A DNA stretch of 6,816 nucleotides from JBBRLG01 sp038231495 (GCA_038231495.1 JBBRLG010000414.1:1-6816), one strand, 5' to 3'. Shown: positions 1-5,504, counted from the first letter of the stretch. Translations and numbers: made by a program. Notes: generated by a model not told the origin, from the letters alone.

Positions 1-102
1 ACAGCGGAAGACCAAGGCTTGGGGTGAAGAACCGGCGCGGATGAGGGTCTTGAGACGTAGCCGGACCTCGTCTGAGACCACCACAGTGCGGGGCAGCGGC
101 AT
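1..102 (-). CDS. IS630-type transposase, N-terminal part, runs off the left edge
   Basis: The minus strand from 102 to the window edge is open and reads MPLPRTVVVSDEVRLRLKTL followed by IRAGSSPQALVFRC. This is the usual start of IS630/Tc1-mariner-type transposases: a short proline-rich lead, a 'D/E-x-R-x-x-L' helix, then 'SSPQAL-x-x-R', which opens the helix-turn-helix region that binds the element's ends. Only 34 codons are in the window, so the DDE catalytic domain cannot be checked and intactness is unknown. The start at 102 is preferred because AAGG (115-112) lies 9 nt upstream; an in-frame ATG at 111 abuts that motif and is less likely. The family call is by recognition of the N-terminus only. 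Confidence 0.7.
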   Translation of the reverse strand, partial: MPLPRTVVVSDEVRLRLKTLIRAGSSPQALVFRC

Positions 103-150
103 GGCATGCATCCTTGCACGAAGAGTGAAATCAGCCAGCGACGGCTTGCC

Positions 151-179
151 AGCATGACCAAAGTTCCCCGCTTTGTCAA
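151..179 (-). promoter_or_regulatory. Probable promoter of the IS630-type transposase
   Basis: On the minus strand a perfect -35 box TTGACA (179-174) is followed after 17 bp by CATGCT (156-151), a 3/6 match to the -10 consensus. It points at the transposase start about 50 nt downstream. The -35 box sits in the loop of the inverted repeat at 154-218, and the proximal repeat arm lies across the spacer and the edge of the -10 box. Confidence 0.4.
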
Positions 180-218
180 GACCGATCGACTTAGGCGGGG
201 AACTTGGGAAATGGTCAT
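154..218. repeat. Imperfect inverted repeat beside the transposase, possible IS end
   Basis: AAGTTCCCCGC (161-171) is inverted as GCGGGGAACTT (195-205). A second arm pair lies outside: ATGACCA (154-160) against TGGTCAT (212-218), with six unpaired bases on the right side only. The 23-nt loop holds the -35 box of the minus-strand promoter. Its place just upstream of the transposase suggests an outer or subterminal repeat of the insertion sequence. I cannot see the other end of the element, so the boundary and target duplication are not established. Confidence 0.5.
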
Positions 219-452
219 CTAGGTCCTTGTTTCGTCTTTTTCCAGAAGACGGTCGATCCGGATCTCTATGACTTCTGGGTCCAATACGACATGCCAATCG
301 TCGTCGCCCGCTTCCCAGGCTGGCGGCAGGCAAAGAGTTCGCAGTACCGTCGAGGGCGGCTCGTGAATATCGTGTCCGCGCCGGTCGAACGACCAATTGC
401 GCGAATGAACAGGTAGCGCGCTCCGGCGCCTATCCGAGAGTCGGATTGGCAA
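219..452 (-). pseudogene. Possible protein-coding remnant of unknown function
   Basis: A minus-strand open frame ends at a TAG (221-219). Its last 45 or so residues have a protein-like composition, including WEAGDDDWHVVLDPEVIEIR and then IDRLLEKDETRT. The N-terminal part is antisense to the methyltransferase-like remnant and looks like noise. No ribosome binding site or convincing start is visible. It may be the tail of a gene broken by the insertions around it, or chance. I do not recognise the family. Confidence 0.2.
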
Positions 453-515
453 ATCGACCGGCTGGTGTACGATTTGTACGGGCTGACGGCGGAGGAGAGA
501 ATGATCAAAGAATGA
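417..515 (+). pseudogene. C-terminal remnant resembling a type IIG restriction enzyme/N6-adenine methyltransferase
   Basis: The frame between a TAG at 414-416 and a TGA at 513-515 contains DWQIDRLVYDLYGLTAEE followed by RMIKE. The pattern 'x-x-x-I-D-x-L-V-Y-x-L-Y-G-L-T-x-E-E' is the standard extreme C-terminus of type IIG restriction-modification proteins and related Eco57I-like N6-adenine methyltransferases, which methylate and cut DNA as phage defence. No catalytic region (NPPY motif, nuclease motif) is present nearby. The same frame upstream (204-413) is open but interrupted by the TAG and shows no family motif. The last codons run into an 11-nt duplication and the REP-like hairpin. I read it as a degraded leftover, a common fate of such genes beside insertion sequences. 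The family call rests on about 20 residues. Confidence 0.5.
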
Positions 516-521
516 TCAAAG
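500..521. repeat. 11-nt tandem duplication at the end of the methyltransferase-like remnant
   Basis: AATGATCAAAG occurs twice in direct succession (500-510 and 511-521). The first copy covers the last codons of the remnant and the second leads into the left arm of the REP-like hairpin. This could be a slippage event or a scar of the hairpin's insertion. Confidence 0.6.
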
Positions 522-608
522 GGGACGGGCACGTTTTCTATTGAAGAAATCACAAAACAAAGGAAAAAAACGTGCCCGTCCCCTTTGGTGATGCCCGTCC
601 CCTTTGAT
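518..608. repeat. REP-like hairpin with an extra copy of its right arm
   Basis: AAAGGGGACGGGCACGTTTT (518-537) is perfectly inverted at 567-586, giving a 20-bp stem with a 29-nt A-rich loop. A second partial copy of the right arm, TGCCCGTCCCCTTTGAT (592-608), is the exact complement of 515-531, so the left arm could pair with either copy. The 'AAAGGGGACGGGCAC' core resembles repeats I associate with REP/RAYT (Y1-type transposase) elements in planctomycetes and other phyla. No RAYT gene is in the window, so this would be a non-autonomous copy. Confidence 0.6.
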
Positions 609-644
609 GATGCCCCAGCAACAGATGAGCCGAACAGTATTGGC

Positions 645-681
645 TGCGTCCCCTTTTTGCAGTTGCGTCCCCTTTTTGCAG
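645..681. repeat. Two direct copies of an 18-nt 'GTCCCCTTTTT' repeat
   Basis: TGCGTCCCCTTTTTGCAG stands at 645-662 and again at 664-681, separated by a single T, giving a 19-nt period. The 'CGTCCCCTTT' core is shared with the hairpin just upstream, so both probably belong to one repeat cluster. Confidence 0.65.
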
Positions 682-756
682 CCCGGATTGGGATGACTAT
701 GGGCAACGCTACTGCGTAGCTGTGGAGAGACCTCCGGTCCCACCGGGTGCGGGGTC

Positions 757-796
757 GGGAGACCCGCGCACAGCGCGGGAGACCCGCGCACAGCGC
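757..796. repeat. 20-nt perfect tandem repeat, two copies
   Basis: GGGAGACCCGCGCACAGCGC is present at 757-776 and again at 777-796 with no gap. One plus frame reads 'GDPRTARE' across it, which looks like a repeat-derived pseudo-peptide. No gene around it is convincing. Confidence 0.65.
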
Positions 797-1056
797 GCGA
801 TCCGTTTCGGGCGCACTCGGGGCGCTGACGCGACCCCGCTCGCCTGCTTTCACTGGATTCGTGCGGAACTCCGTAACACGCAAAGCCGCCCGCGCAGCTG
901 CGCCAGGCCGCATTATCAAACCCGCACCCGCGGCCATTTTTTTTGGCACGGCGTTCAACTCCGTGCCACGGCCCCAAACGCTCCGCGGCACGTCCCTTAC
1001 ACCCGGCAGAGTTTATCTGCACGCGCCCGCCGCCGGCGAACCGCGCGGGAGGTTTA
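797..1056. other. Gene-free stretch with no recognised feature
   Basis: Open frames cross this part on both strands but are rich in Arg, Ala, Pro and Gly, lack ribosome binding sites and show no domain motif. They look like chance frames in high-GC DNA. An 8-bp hairpin (944-951 with 961-968) is preceded by T8 rather than followed by it, so it is not a terminator on the plus strand. I see no RNA gene here. Confidence 0.5.
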
Positions 1057-1085
1057 CTGGCAAGACGCCGCCGGCGCGGCATAAT
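1057..1085 (+). promoter_or_regulatory. Sigma-70-type promoter upstream of a non-coding stretch
   Basis: CTGGCA (1057-1062, 4/6 match to TTGACA) and CATAAT (1080-1085, 5/6 match to TATAAT) are exactly 17 bp apart. Transcription would begin near 1092. No credible coding sequence follows, but a strong terminator does at 1416-1471, so together they outline a transcript. Confidence 0.4.
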
Positions 1086-1091
1086 CAGGGT

Positions 1092-1471
1092 GGATCAACG
1101 GCCCGCCCCGGTGGGCACGCGGTCCCCCGGCGGCCGGGGGACCTGCCGGCAGACGGCCGTGACGGAAAGGCGGTGGCAATGCGAAACCCGTGATGTCGGT
1201 GTCCGTCCGAGTCGGGACCGGTCGAGGACTTCCACGCGTACCACCGGTCCGGCCCTCCTGCTCGAGGGCGACTCCCGAAAGACGGGCCGCAAAGCCCGCC
1301 CTTCCCGGCCGCGACTTGGCGGCAAGTGATGGTTCGACGTTTGCCGAACAAGAGAGATCACTCGGAGACCGCGAAGTCGAGGCCGTCGCGCGGGGCCTGG
1401 GAACCCCACGCGGCCACCCGGCGCGGGCCGGCCCGCCGTCCTCAGGGCCTGGCCGCGCCGGGTCGTTTTTT
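1092..1471 (+). ncRNA. Candidate structured non-coding RNA of unknown family, about 380 nt
   Basis: The unit is bounded by a promoter (1057-1085) and an intrinsic terminator (1416-1471). It holds a chain of possible hairpins: a perfect 10-bp stem with a 3-nt loop (1121-1130 with 1134-1143), 8 bp (1215-1222 with 1243-1250), 6 bp (1252-1257 with 1264-1269), 5 bp (1283-1287 with 1294-1298), 5 bp with a GCGG loop (1314-1318 with 1323-1327), 5 bp (1332-1336 with 1345-1349), and 8 bp with one mismatch (1387-1395 with 1404-1412). I looked for RNase P RNA, tmRNA, SRP RNA and cobalamin-riboswitch consensus blocks and found none. Frames across it look non-coding (Arg/Pro/Gly-rich, no binding site). High GC makes hairpins easy by chance, so the promoter-terminator pair carries most of the weight. 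It could instead be the remains of a gene. Confidence 0.35.
1416..1471 (+). terminator. Rho-independent terminator
   Basis: The left arm 1416-1434 pairs with the right arm 1445-1463 to give about 18 GC-rich base pairs with one bulged base on each side (one G in 1425-1427, and T1450) and a 10-nt loop. It is followed at once by CG and six T (1466-1471). This is the only hairpin in the window with a proper T-tract. It sits just before the hydrolase promoter and would separate the two transcripts. Confidence 0.6.
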
Positions 1472-1490
1472 GTTCCCGGCAATTGCGCGC

Positions 1491-1519
1491 TTGACCCCAG
1501 CCGTCCGGGGATTTAAGAT
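1491..1519 (+). promoter_or_regulatory. Promoter of the secreted hydrolase-fold gene
   Basis: TTGACC (1491-1496, 5/6 match) and TAAGAT (1514-1519, 4/6 match) are spaced by 17 bp. The start of transcription would lie near 1526, giving a leader of about 40 nt that carries the GGAGGT ribosome binding site at 1554-1559. Confidence 0.55.
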
Positions 1520-1567
1520 CAGGGGAGGATGAGACTGGTGCGCACATCGCTCCGGAGGTAATGACGA

Positions 1568-2767
1568 ATGCAATTTGGAAACACCCCCGCACGCCCACTC
1601 GCGGCCCTCGGCATCGGGCTGGCGCTGCTGTTCGCGACCGCCGTCCCCGCGCGGTCCGCCGACCCCAAACCTGACGAACGAGGCAAGCGCGTCACGTTCA
1701 AAAGCTCCGACGGCGTGGACCTGGTGGGGTCGTACTACGCGGCCCCGAAGGAGGGCAAGAAAGACGCGTGTGTGCTGCTCCTGCACGACTTCTCCAAAAA
1801 GACCGGCGGCGACAGCCACGTGGACGACCTGGACACGTTGGCCGTGTCCCTGAACGACGACGGCTTTGCCGTCCTCAGCTTCGACTTCCGCGGCCACGGC
1901 GAAAGCAAGAACATCGGCCCCGACGTCTTCTGGTCCACCAGCCACAACCGCCTGGCCGCGCCGTCCACCGGCTTCAACATCAAGGCCCCGCCCACCACCA
2001 TCGACGCGAAAACCTTCCCCGCGGCCTACTACCCCCACCTGATTGACGACGTGAGCGGTGCCAAGGCGTTCCTGGATCGCAAAACGGCGGCCCCTCCGGA
2101 AAAGGACACCGGGAAGATCAACTCCGCGAACCTCATCGTCATCGGCTCCGGCCAGGGCGCGGCCATCGGCGAGATGTGGCTGTTCTCCCAGTACCGCCTG
2201 CGCCGCCAGGTCGGACTCAAGCCGAACCGCGCCCCCGACTACGACGAGCCGGAGGGCAAGGACATCGCCTGCGCCGTCTGGCTGACGCCGACCGCCCATG
2301 TGGAAGGTATGCCGCTCCCCCACAAGAAGTACCTCGACGAATTGGAGACCACGTACAAGGTGCCGATGTTGTACGTGTACGGCGAGCAAGACGCGGCCGC
2401 CAAGACGCAAACGCTGTCCTGGCTCCAGTCGGTGATGCCCACTTACAAATTGCTCGGCGACGCCGACGCCAAGGCTCACCCGGTCAAGGCGTTGAAGTTT
2501 ACGCGCGACTGGGAGATCAAGGGCACGAAATTGGCCGGCAGCAAGCTCCTCGGCGGCGACCTGCCCACGATCAAAACGATCAAGCTTTATGTCGATCAAG
2601 TTTTGGACGAGCGCGTCCCCCACGAGCCGCGGAAGGTGGACGTCGAAAAGTTCCCCTACGCCTGGGTCGATCCGCTCGTTCCCGGCCAGGCCATTCAAGC
2701 CAAGGCCATCATGGAAGAAAAGATCAAGCCGATCCCCCTGCGCGCGATTTACATGGGCGGCCAGTAG
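1568..2767 (+). CDS. Secreted alpha/beta-hydrolase-fold protein lacking the nucleophile serine
   Basis: The protein has 399 residues. Residues 10-31 form a Sec-type signal peptide (LAALGIGLALLFATAVPARS) with likely cleavage near 28-31, so it is exported. The mature part reads as an alpha/beta-hydrolase fold: strand and oxyanion region 'CVLLLHDF' (68-75), the typical 'FDFRGHGES' loop (105-113), a nucleophile-elbow region 'IVIGSGQGAAIG' (190-201), and 'PMLYVYGEQD' (266-275), where the acid-bearing strand belongs. In the elbow the family pattern is G-x-S-x-G; here it is G-S-G-Q-G (193-197), so glycine stands in the serine position. No clear C-terminal catalytic histidine is visible. A serine-hydrolase activity is therefore doubtful; a binding or structural role is possible. 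The start is fixed by GGAGGT 8 nt upstream; the ATG at 1561 is out of frame. A promoter lies close upstream and a long hairpin 25 nt past the stop. The substrate is unknown. Confidence 0.8.
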   Translation: MQFGNTPARPLAALGIGLALLFATAVPARSADPKPDERGKRVTFKSSDGVDLVGSYYAAPKEGKKDACVLLLHDFSKKTGGDSHVDDLDTLAVSLNDDGFAVLSFDFRGHGESKNIGPDVFWSTSHNRLAAPSTGFNIKAPPTTIDAKTFPAAYYPHLIDDVSGAKAFLDRKTAAPPEKDTGKINSANLIVIGSGQGAAIGEMWLFSQYRLRRQVGLKPNRAPDYDEPEGKDIACAVWLTPTAHVEGMPLPHKKYLDELETTYKVPMLYVYGEQDAAAKTQTLSWLQSVMPTYKLLGDADAKAHPVKALKFTRDWEIKGTKLAGSKLLGGDLPTIKTIKLYVDQVLDERVPHEPRKVDVEKFPYAWVDPLVPGQAIQAKAIMEEKIKPIPLRAIYMGGQ

Positions 2768-2792
2768 AAATGCGGTCGGGTGTCGGTGATTG

Positions 2793-2858
2793 CCGCTTGC
2801 GGCTGAGCGCTCGACAGCGCTCAGCCGCAAGCGGTGGACCCGCAACGCCGCAAGCGGC
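2793..2858. repeat. 19-bp perfect palindromic hairpin plus a third half-copy
   Basis: The arm at 2793-2811 is perfectly inverted at 2816-2834 with a CGAC loop. A short palindrome of the same core, GCCGCAAGCGGC (2847-2858), follows. The outer core CCGCTTGCGGCT recurs in the hairpin at 4441-4483, so this is a repeat family. It begins 25 nt after the hydrolase stop and could end its transcript, but no T-run follows. Confidence 0.7.
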
Positions 2859-2877
2859 AAGACCCACCCCCGACTTG

Positions 2878-2895
2878 CCGGGTACAGTAACCCGG
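2878..2895. promoter_or_regulatory. Small inverted repeat upstream of the Gfo/Idh/MocA gene, possible operator
   Basis: CCGGGT (2878-2883) is inverted as ACCCGG (2890-2895) around the six bases ACAGTA, about 43 nt before the next start codon. I see no well-spaced -35/-10 pair next to it. It could be a regulator site or a small leader hairpin, or chance. Confidence 0.25.
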
Positions 2896-2937
2896 TTCCA
2901 CCTTCTTATTCCAATTCCATGCAAGGGAGATTTTTTC

Positions 2938-4431
2938 ATGGACACTTTGAACCGGCGTGATTTTCTGAAGGATTCGACGTTTCTGGCCGCCGCGATGGCC
3001 GGGGCCGGCGCGCTCCGTGCCGCCGAACCCACGGCGAAAAAAGAAAAAGAAAAGGACGGCGGCACCGGCGATACGCTGCGCGTCGCGATCATCGGCGTCA
3101 ACGGCCGCGGCATGGCGCACGTTGACGGCCTGGCCAACAAACACAATTGCCTCGTCACCACCATCTGCGACTGCGACGAGGCCGTCATCGGCAACGCGAT
3201 GAAGAAGGTCGAGGACCGCCAGGGCAAGGCGCCCAAGTACGTGCAAGACCTGCGCAAGGTCGTCGAAGACAAGGACATTGACGTCATCACCATCGCGACG
3301 CCGAACCACTGGCACGCCCTGGCCGCCATCTGGGCGCTGCAAAACGGCAAGCACGTTTACGTCGAAAAGCCGGTGAGCCACAACATCAGCGAGGGCCGGC
3401 GGATTGTGGACGCGGCCCGCAAGTACAACAAAATTTGCCAGACCGGCACCCAGAGCCGCAGCAGCACCGGCATGCGCGACGCGATGGAGTTCCTGCACAC
3501 CGGCAAGCTGGGCGACATCAAGTTGGCGCGCGGCCTGTGCTACAAGCGCCGCGGCAGCATCGGCAAGGCCGACGGCGAGCAGCCGATTCCGAAGTCGATC
3601 GATTACGACCTGTGGTGCGGTCCGGCCCCGAAGAAGCCGCTGACGCGCAAGAAGCTGCACTACGACTGGCACTGGACGTGGGACTACGGCAACGGCGACC
3701 TGGGCAACCAGGGCATTCACGAGATGGACAAGGCGCGCTGGGGCCTGAATAAGAACGAACTGCCCAAGTCGGTCGTCAGCCTCGGCGGCCGCTTCGGCTA
3801 CGTGGACGACGGCGAAACCGCGAACACGCAGATTTGCGTCTACGATTTCGGCGATTGCGAGTTGATCTTCGAGGTGCGCGGCCTGGCGTCCGACTCGCCC
3901 TACCCGCCGGCTTACAAGGGCAAGGGCAAGAAGGGCGACAACTTCGTCGGCAACGTTTTCTACGGCACGAAGGGCGTCATGGTCTGTCCGAGCTACAGCC
4001 AGGGCATCGCCTTCACGCCGGACGGCGAAGTGATCAAAGATTTCAAGGGCGGCGACGACCATTTCGGCAACTTCGTCAAGGCGGTGCGGAGCGGCAAGAA
4101 GGAAGACTTGAACGCCGACATTCAGGAAGGCCACCTGTCGAGCGCGTTGTGCCACCTGGGCAACATCAGCTACCGCCTGGGCACGCAGCAGCCGTTCAAC
4201 AAGCAGACGAAGGCGCTGGGCGACGACAAGGAGGCGGCGGCGACGCTGGAGCGCATGGCCGAACACCTGAAGGACAACAGCGTGAAGCTGGACGACGCGA
4301 GTTATCGGCTGGGCCGCAAGCTGACGATCGACTCGAAGGCGGAGAAGTTCGTCGGCGACAAGGAAGCCGACGCGCTGCTGACGCGCGCGTATCGTAAGGG
4401 CTTCGTGGTGCCGGAGGCGGGGAAGGTGTAA
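2938..4431 (+). CDS. Tat-exported Gfo/Idh/MocA-family oxidoreductase
   Basis: The protein has 497 residues. The N-terminus MDTLNRRDFLKDSTFLAAAM carries a twin-arginine motif (R6-R7-D-F-L-K) and a hydrophobic stretch ending near AxA at 24-29, so it is probably folded with its cofactor and then exported. A Lys/Glu-rich linker (33-41) leads to the Rossmann domain: 'VAIIGVNGRG' (49-58, G-x-N-G-x-G dinucleotide loop), 'IATPNHWHAL' (119-128) and the family signature 'YVEKP' (141-145). In the second domain 'GDLGNQGIHEMDKARWGL' (253-270) holds the likely catalytic His261 and Asp264. Family members are NAD(P)-dependent sugar or inositol dehydrogenases and related enzymes; the substrate here cannot be told. 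The start is supported by AAGGGAGA (2923-2930) 7 nt upstream and by the Tat motif just after it; the frame is open further upstream but overlaps the hydrolase gene. A shared hairpin separates it from convergent panB. Confidence 0.9.
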   Translation: MDTLNRRDFLKDSTFLAAAMAGAGALRAAEPTAKKEKEKDGGTGDTLRVAIIGVNGRGMAHVDGLANKHNCLVTTICDCDEAVIGNAMKKVEDRQGKAPKYVQDLRKVVEDKDIDVITIATPNHWHALAAIWALQNGKHVYVEKPVSHNISEGRRIVDAARKYNKICQTGTQSRSSTGMRDAMEFLHTGKLGDIKLARGLCYKRRGSIGKADGEQPIPKSIDYDLWCGPAPKKPLTRKKLHYDWHWTWDYGNGDLGNQGIHEMDKARWGLNKNELPKSVVSLGGRFGYVDDGETANTQICVYDFGDCELIFEVRGLASDSPYPPAYKGKGKKGDNFVGNVFYGTKGVMVCPSYSQGIAFTPDGEVIKDFKGGDDHFGNFVKAVRSGKKEDLNADIQEGHLSSALCHLGNISYRLGTQQPFNKQTKALGDDKEAAATLERMAEHLKDNSVKLDDASYRLGRKLTIDSKAEKFVGDKEADALLTRAYRKGFVVPEAGKV

Positions 4432-4440
4432 AGGGGTTTT

Positions 4441-4483
4441 GCCGCTTGCGGCTTTGCGCGAAAACCGCAAAGCCGCAAGCGGC
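4441..4483. terminator. 18-bp palindromic hairpin between convergent genes, possible shared terminator
   Basis: The arm at 4441-4458 is perfectly inverted at 4466-4483 around the 7-nt loop CGAAAAC. It begins 9 nt after the stop of the Gfo/Idh/MocA gene and lies 5 nt past the stop of panB on the other strand, a natural place for a bidirectional terminator. No T-run follows on either strand, so it is not a textbook intrinsic terminator. The outer 12 bases match the hairpin at 2793-2834, so it is also a member of that repeat family. Confidence 0.55.
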
Positions 4484-4488
4484 GGATC

Positions 4489-5340
4489 TCAGCGAAAGCT
4501 ATGTTCCGCTGTCGGAAAGCTACCCCCGCGCACCTCCCGGCAATACTCCTCCGCCGCCCGCCGCATTTCCTGGCCCAACTCGGCGTACTGCTTCACAAAC
4601 CTTGGCCGCAACTCGTCGAACAACCCTAACATGTCGTGCGTCACCAGCACCTGGCCGTCGCAACCCGGACCCGCGCCGATGCCGATGGTCGGGATCGTCA
4701 ACGCTTCCGTGATGCGCCGCGCCAGGTCGGCGGGGACGCACTCGATCACGACCGCGAACGCGCCGGCCTCCTGCACCGCCAGCGCGTCCTCCAGCAGGTG
4801 GTCGGCGTCGCGCTGCACTTTGAAGCCGCCGAAACGGCGCACCGACTGCGGCGTCAAGCCGATGTGGCCCATCAGCGGAATGTCGGCCGACACGATCGCT
4901 TTGATCGCCGACGCGCTGCGGACACCGCCTTCGAGCTTCACGGCGTGCGCCCCGCCTTCTTTCACGATGCGGCCCGCGTTTGTCAGCGCCTGCTCCGGGC
5001 TGACTTGAAAACTCATGAACGGCATGTCGGTAACGATCAGGCTGCGCGTCGCGCCGCGGGCCACCAGGCGCGTGTGGTAGATCATCTCGTCGAGCGTGAC
5101 GGCCAGGGTGTCGGGTTGGCCCTGCACCACCATGCCGAGCGTATCGCCGACCAGCAGGCTGTCCACGCCGGCCGCGTCCAGCAGGCGGGCCATCGTATAG
5201 TCGTAGCACGTCAGCAGGGCGAGCCGTTGGCCGCGCGCCCGTGCCGACAAGAAATCCGGTACGGTCACCGGGCGGCGTTCGACGGCTTCCGGCGGCGCGC
5301 CGTTGGTGCCGGTCGGCGACGGTCTGGCGGCGGCGGTCAT
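4489..5340 (-). CDS. panB: 3-methyl-2-oxobutanoate hydroxymethyltransferase (ketopantoate hydroxymethyltransferase)
   Basis: PanB transfers a hydroxymethyl group from 5,10-methylene-tetrahydrofolate to 2-oxoisovalerate to give ketopantoate, the first committed step to pantothenate and coenzyme A; it is a cytoplasmic, metal-dependent (beta/alpha)8 barrel. The 283 residues carry the expected blocks in order: 'LLTCYDYTMARLLDAAGVD' (42-60), 'VGDTLGMV' (64-71), 'TDMPFMSF' (104-111), 'VKLEGG' (134-139), 'MGHIGLTPQSV' (157-167), 'VVIECVP' (197-203) and 'TIGIGAGPGCDGQVLVTHD' (218-236). Asp66 and Asp105 (metal ligands), Lys135, Glu137 and Glu200 appear to match the known active-site residues. It is some 20 residues longer than E. 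coli PanB, mainly through a Pro/Ala-rich N-terminal lead. The start is set by AAGGAG (5354-5349) 8 nt upstream. An extended -10 promoter lies about 165 nt upstream, with a palindrome in the leader. No other pan gene is in the window. Confidence 0.96.
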   Translation of the reverse strand: MTAAARPSPTGTNGAPPEAVERRPVTVPDFLSARARGQRLALLTCYDYTMARLLDAAGVDSLLVGDTLGMVVQGQPDTLAVTLDEMIYHTRLVARGATRSLIVTDMPFMSFQVSPEQALTNAGRIVKEGGAHAVKLEGGVRSASAIKAIVSADIPLMGHIGLTPQSVRRFGGFKVQRDADHLLEDALAVQEAGAFAVVIECVPADLARRITEALTIPTIGIGAGPGCDGQVLVTHDMLGLFDELRPRFVKQYAELGQEMRRAAEEYCREVRGGSFPTAEHSFR

Positions 5341-5373
5341 GACGGCAGACTCCTTATTCCCCCAGCTTCGAAT

Positions 5374-5432
5374 GACACAAGCCCGACGCGCAAGCGAGGA
5401 TCTGCCCCTCGCTTGCGCGTCGGGCTTGTGTC
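5374..5432. repeat. 26-bp perfect palindrome ('TSPTRKRG' type) in the panB leader
   Basis: The arm at 5374-5399 is perfectly inverted at 5407-5432 around the 7-nt loop ATCTGCC. Translated in one frame on either strand, each arm gives 'TSPTRKRG' or its partner 'PRLRVGLVS', pseudo-peptides I associate with annotated planctomycete proteins, so it probably belongs to a dispersed palindromic family rather than a gene. It lies 34 nt upstream of the panB start, inside its predicted 5' leader. Confidence 0.75.
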
Positions 5433-5504
5433 AAGTTGCCCCGCGCCGAGGTAACATTCCCGACACGCGGGGCACCTGGCAGTCCTTTCAAACCGGACAG
5501 GCGT

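Noticed and set aside
500..800. CRISPR-like array
   Set aside because: The repeats are short, adjacent or irregularly spaced, without unique spacers of even length.
937..968. T8 tract next to an 8-bp hairpin
   Set aside because: On the plus strand the T-run precedes the stem, and on the minus strand the stem is followed by A, so the order is wrong for an intrinsic terminator.
722..1329. Several overlapping plus-strand open frames
   Set aside because: They are Arg/Ala/Pro-rich, lack ribosome binding sites and domain motifs, and cross the tandem repeat.
1092..1471. RNase P RNA, tmRNA or SRP RNA
   Set aside because: The length fits the first two, but the conserved blocks (for example GAGGAAAGTCC for RNase P, GGTTCGA near a CCA end for tmRNA, the GGAA-capped SRP helix) are absent.
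1442..2860. 472-codon open frame on the minus strand
   Set aside because: It is antisense to the hydrolase-fold gene, which has a signal peptide, promoter and ribosome binding site. The minus frame is rich in Val, Arg and Gly with no motif, as expected from the antisense of a high-GC gene.
2176..2937. In-frame extension upstream of the Gfo/Idh/MocA start
   Set aside because: The frame is open but overlaps the hydrolase gene and crosses a hairpin. The Tat motif and ribosome binding site place the start at 2938.
2821..4470. 549-codon open frame on the minus strand
   Set aside because: It is antisense to the Gfo/Idh/MocA gene, with a repetitive Val/Ala/Leu composition and no family motif.
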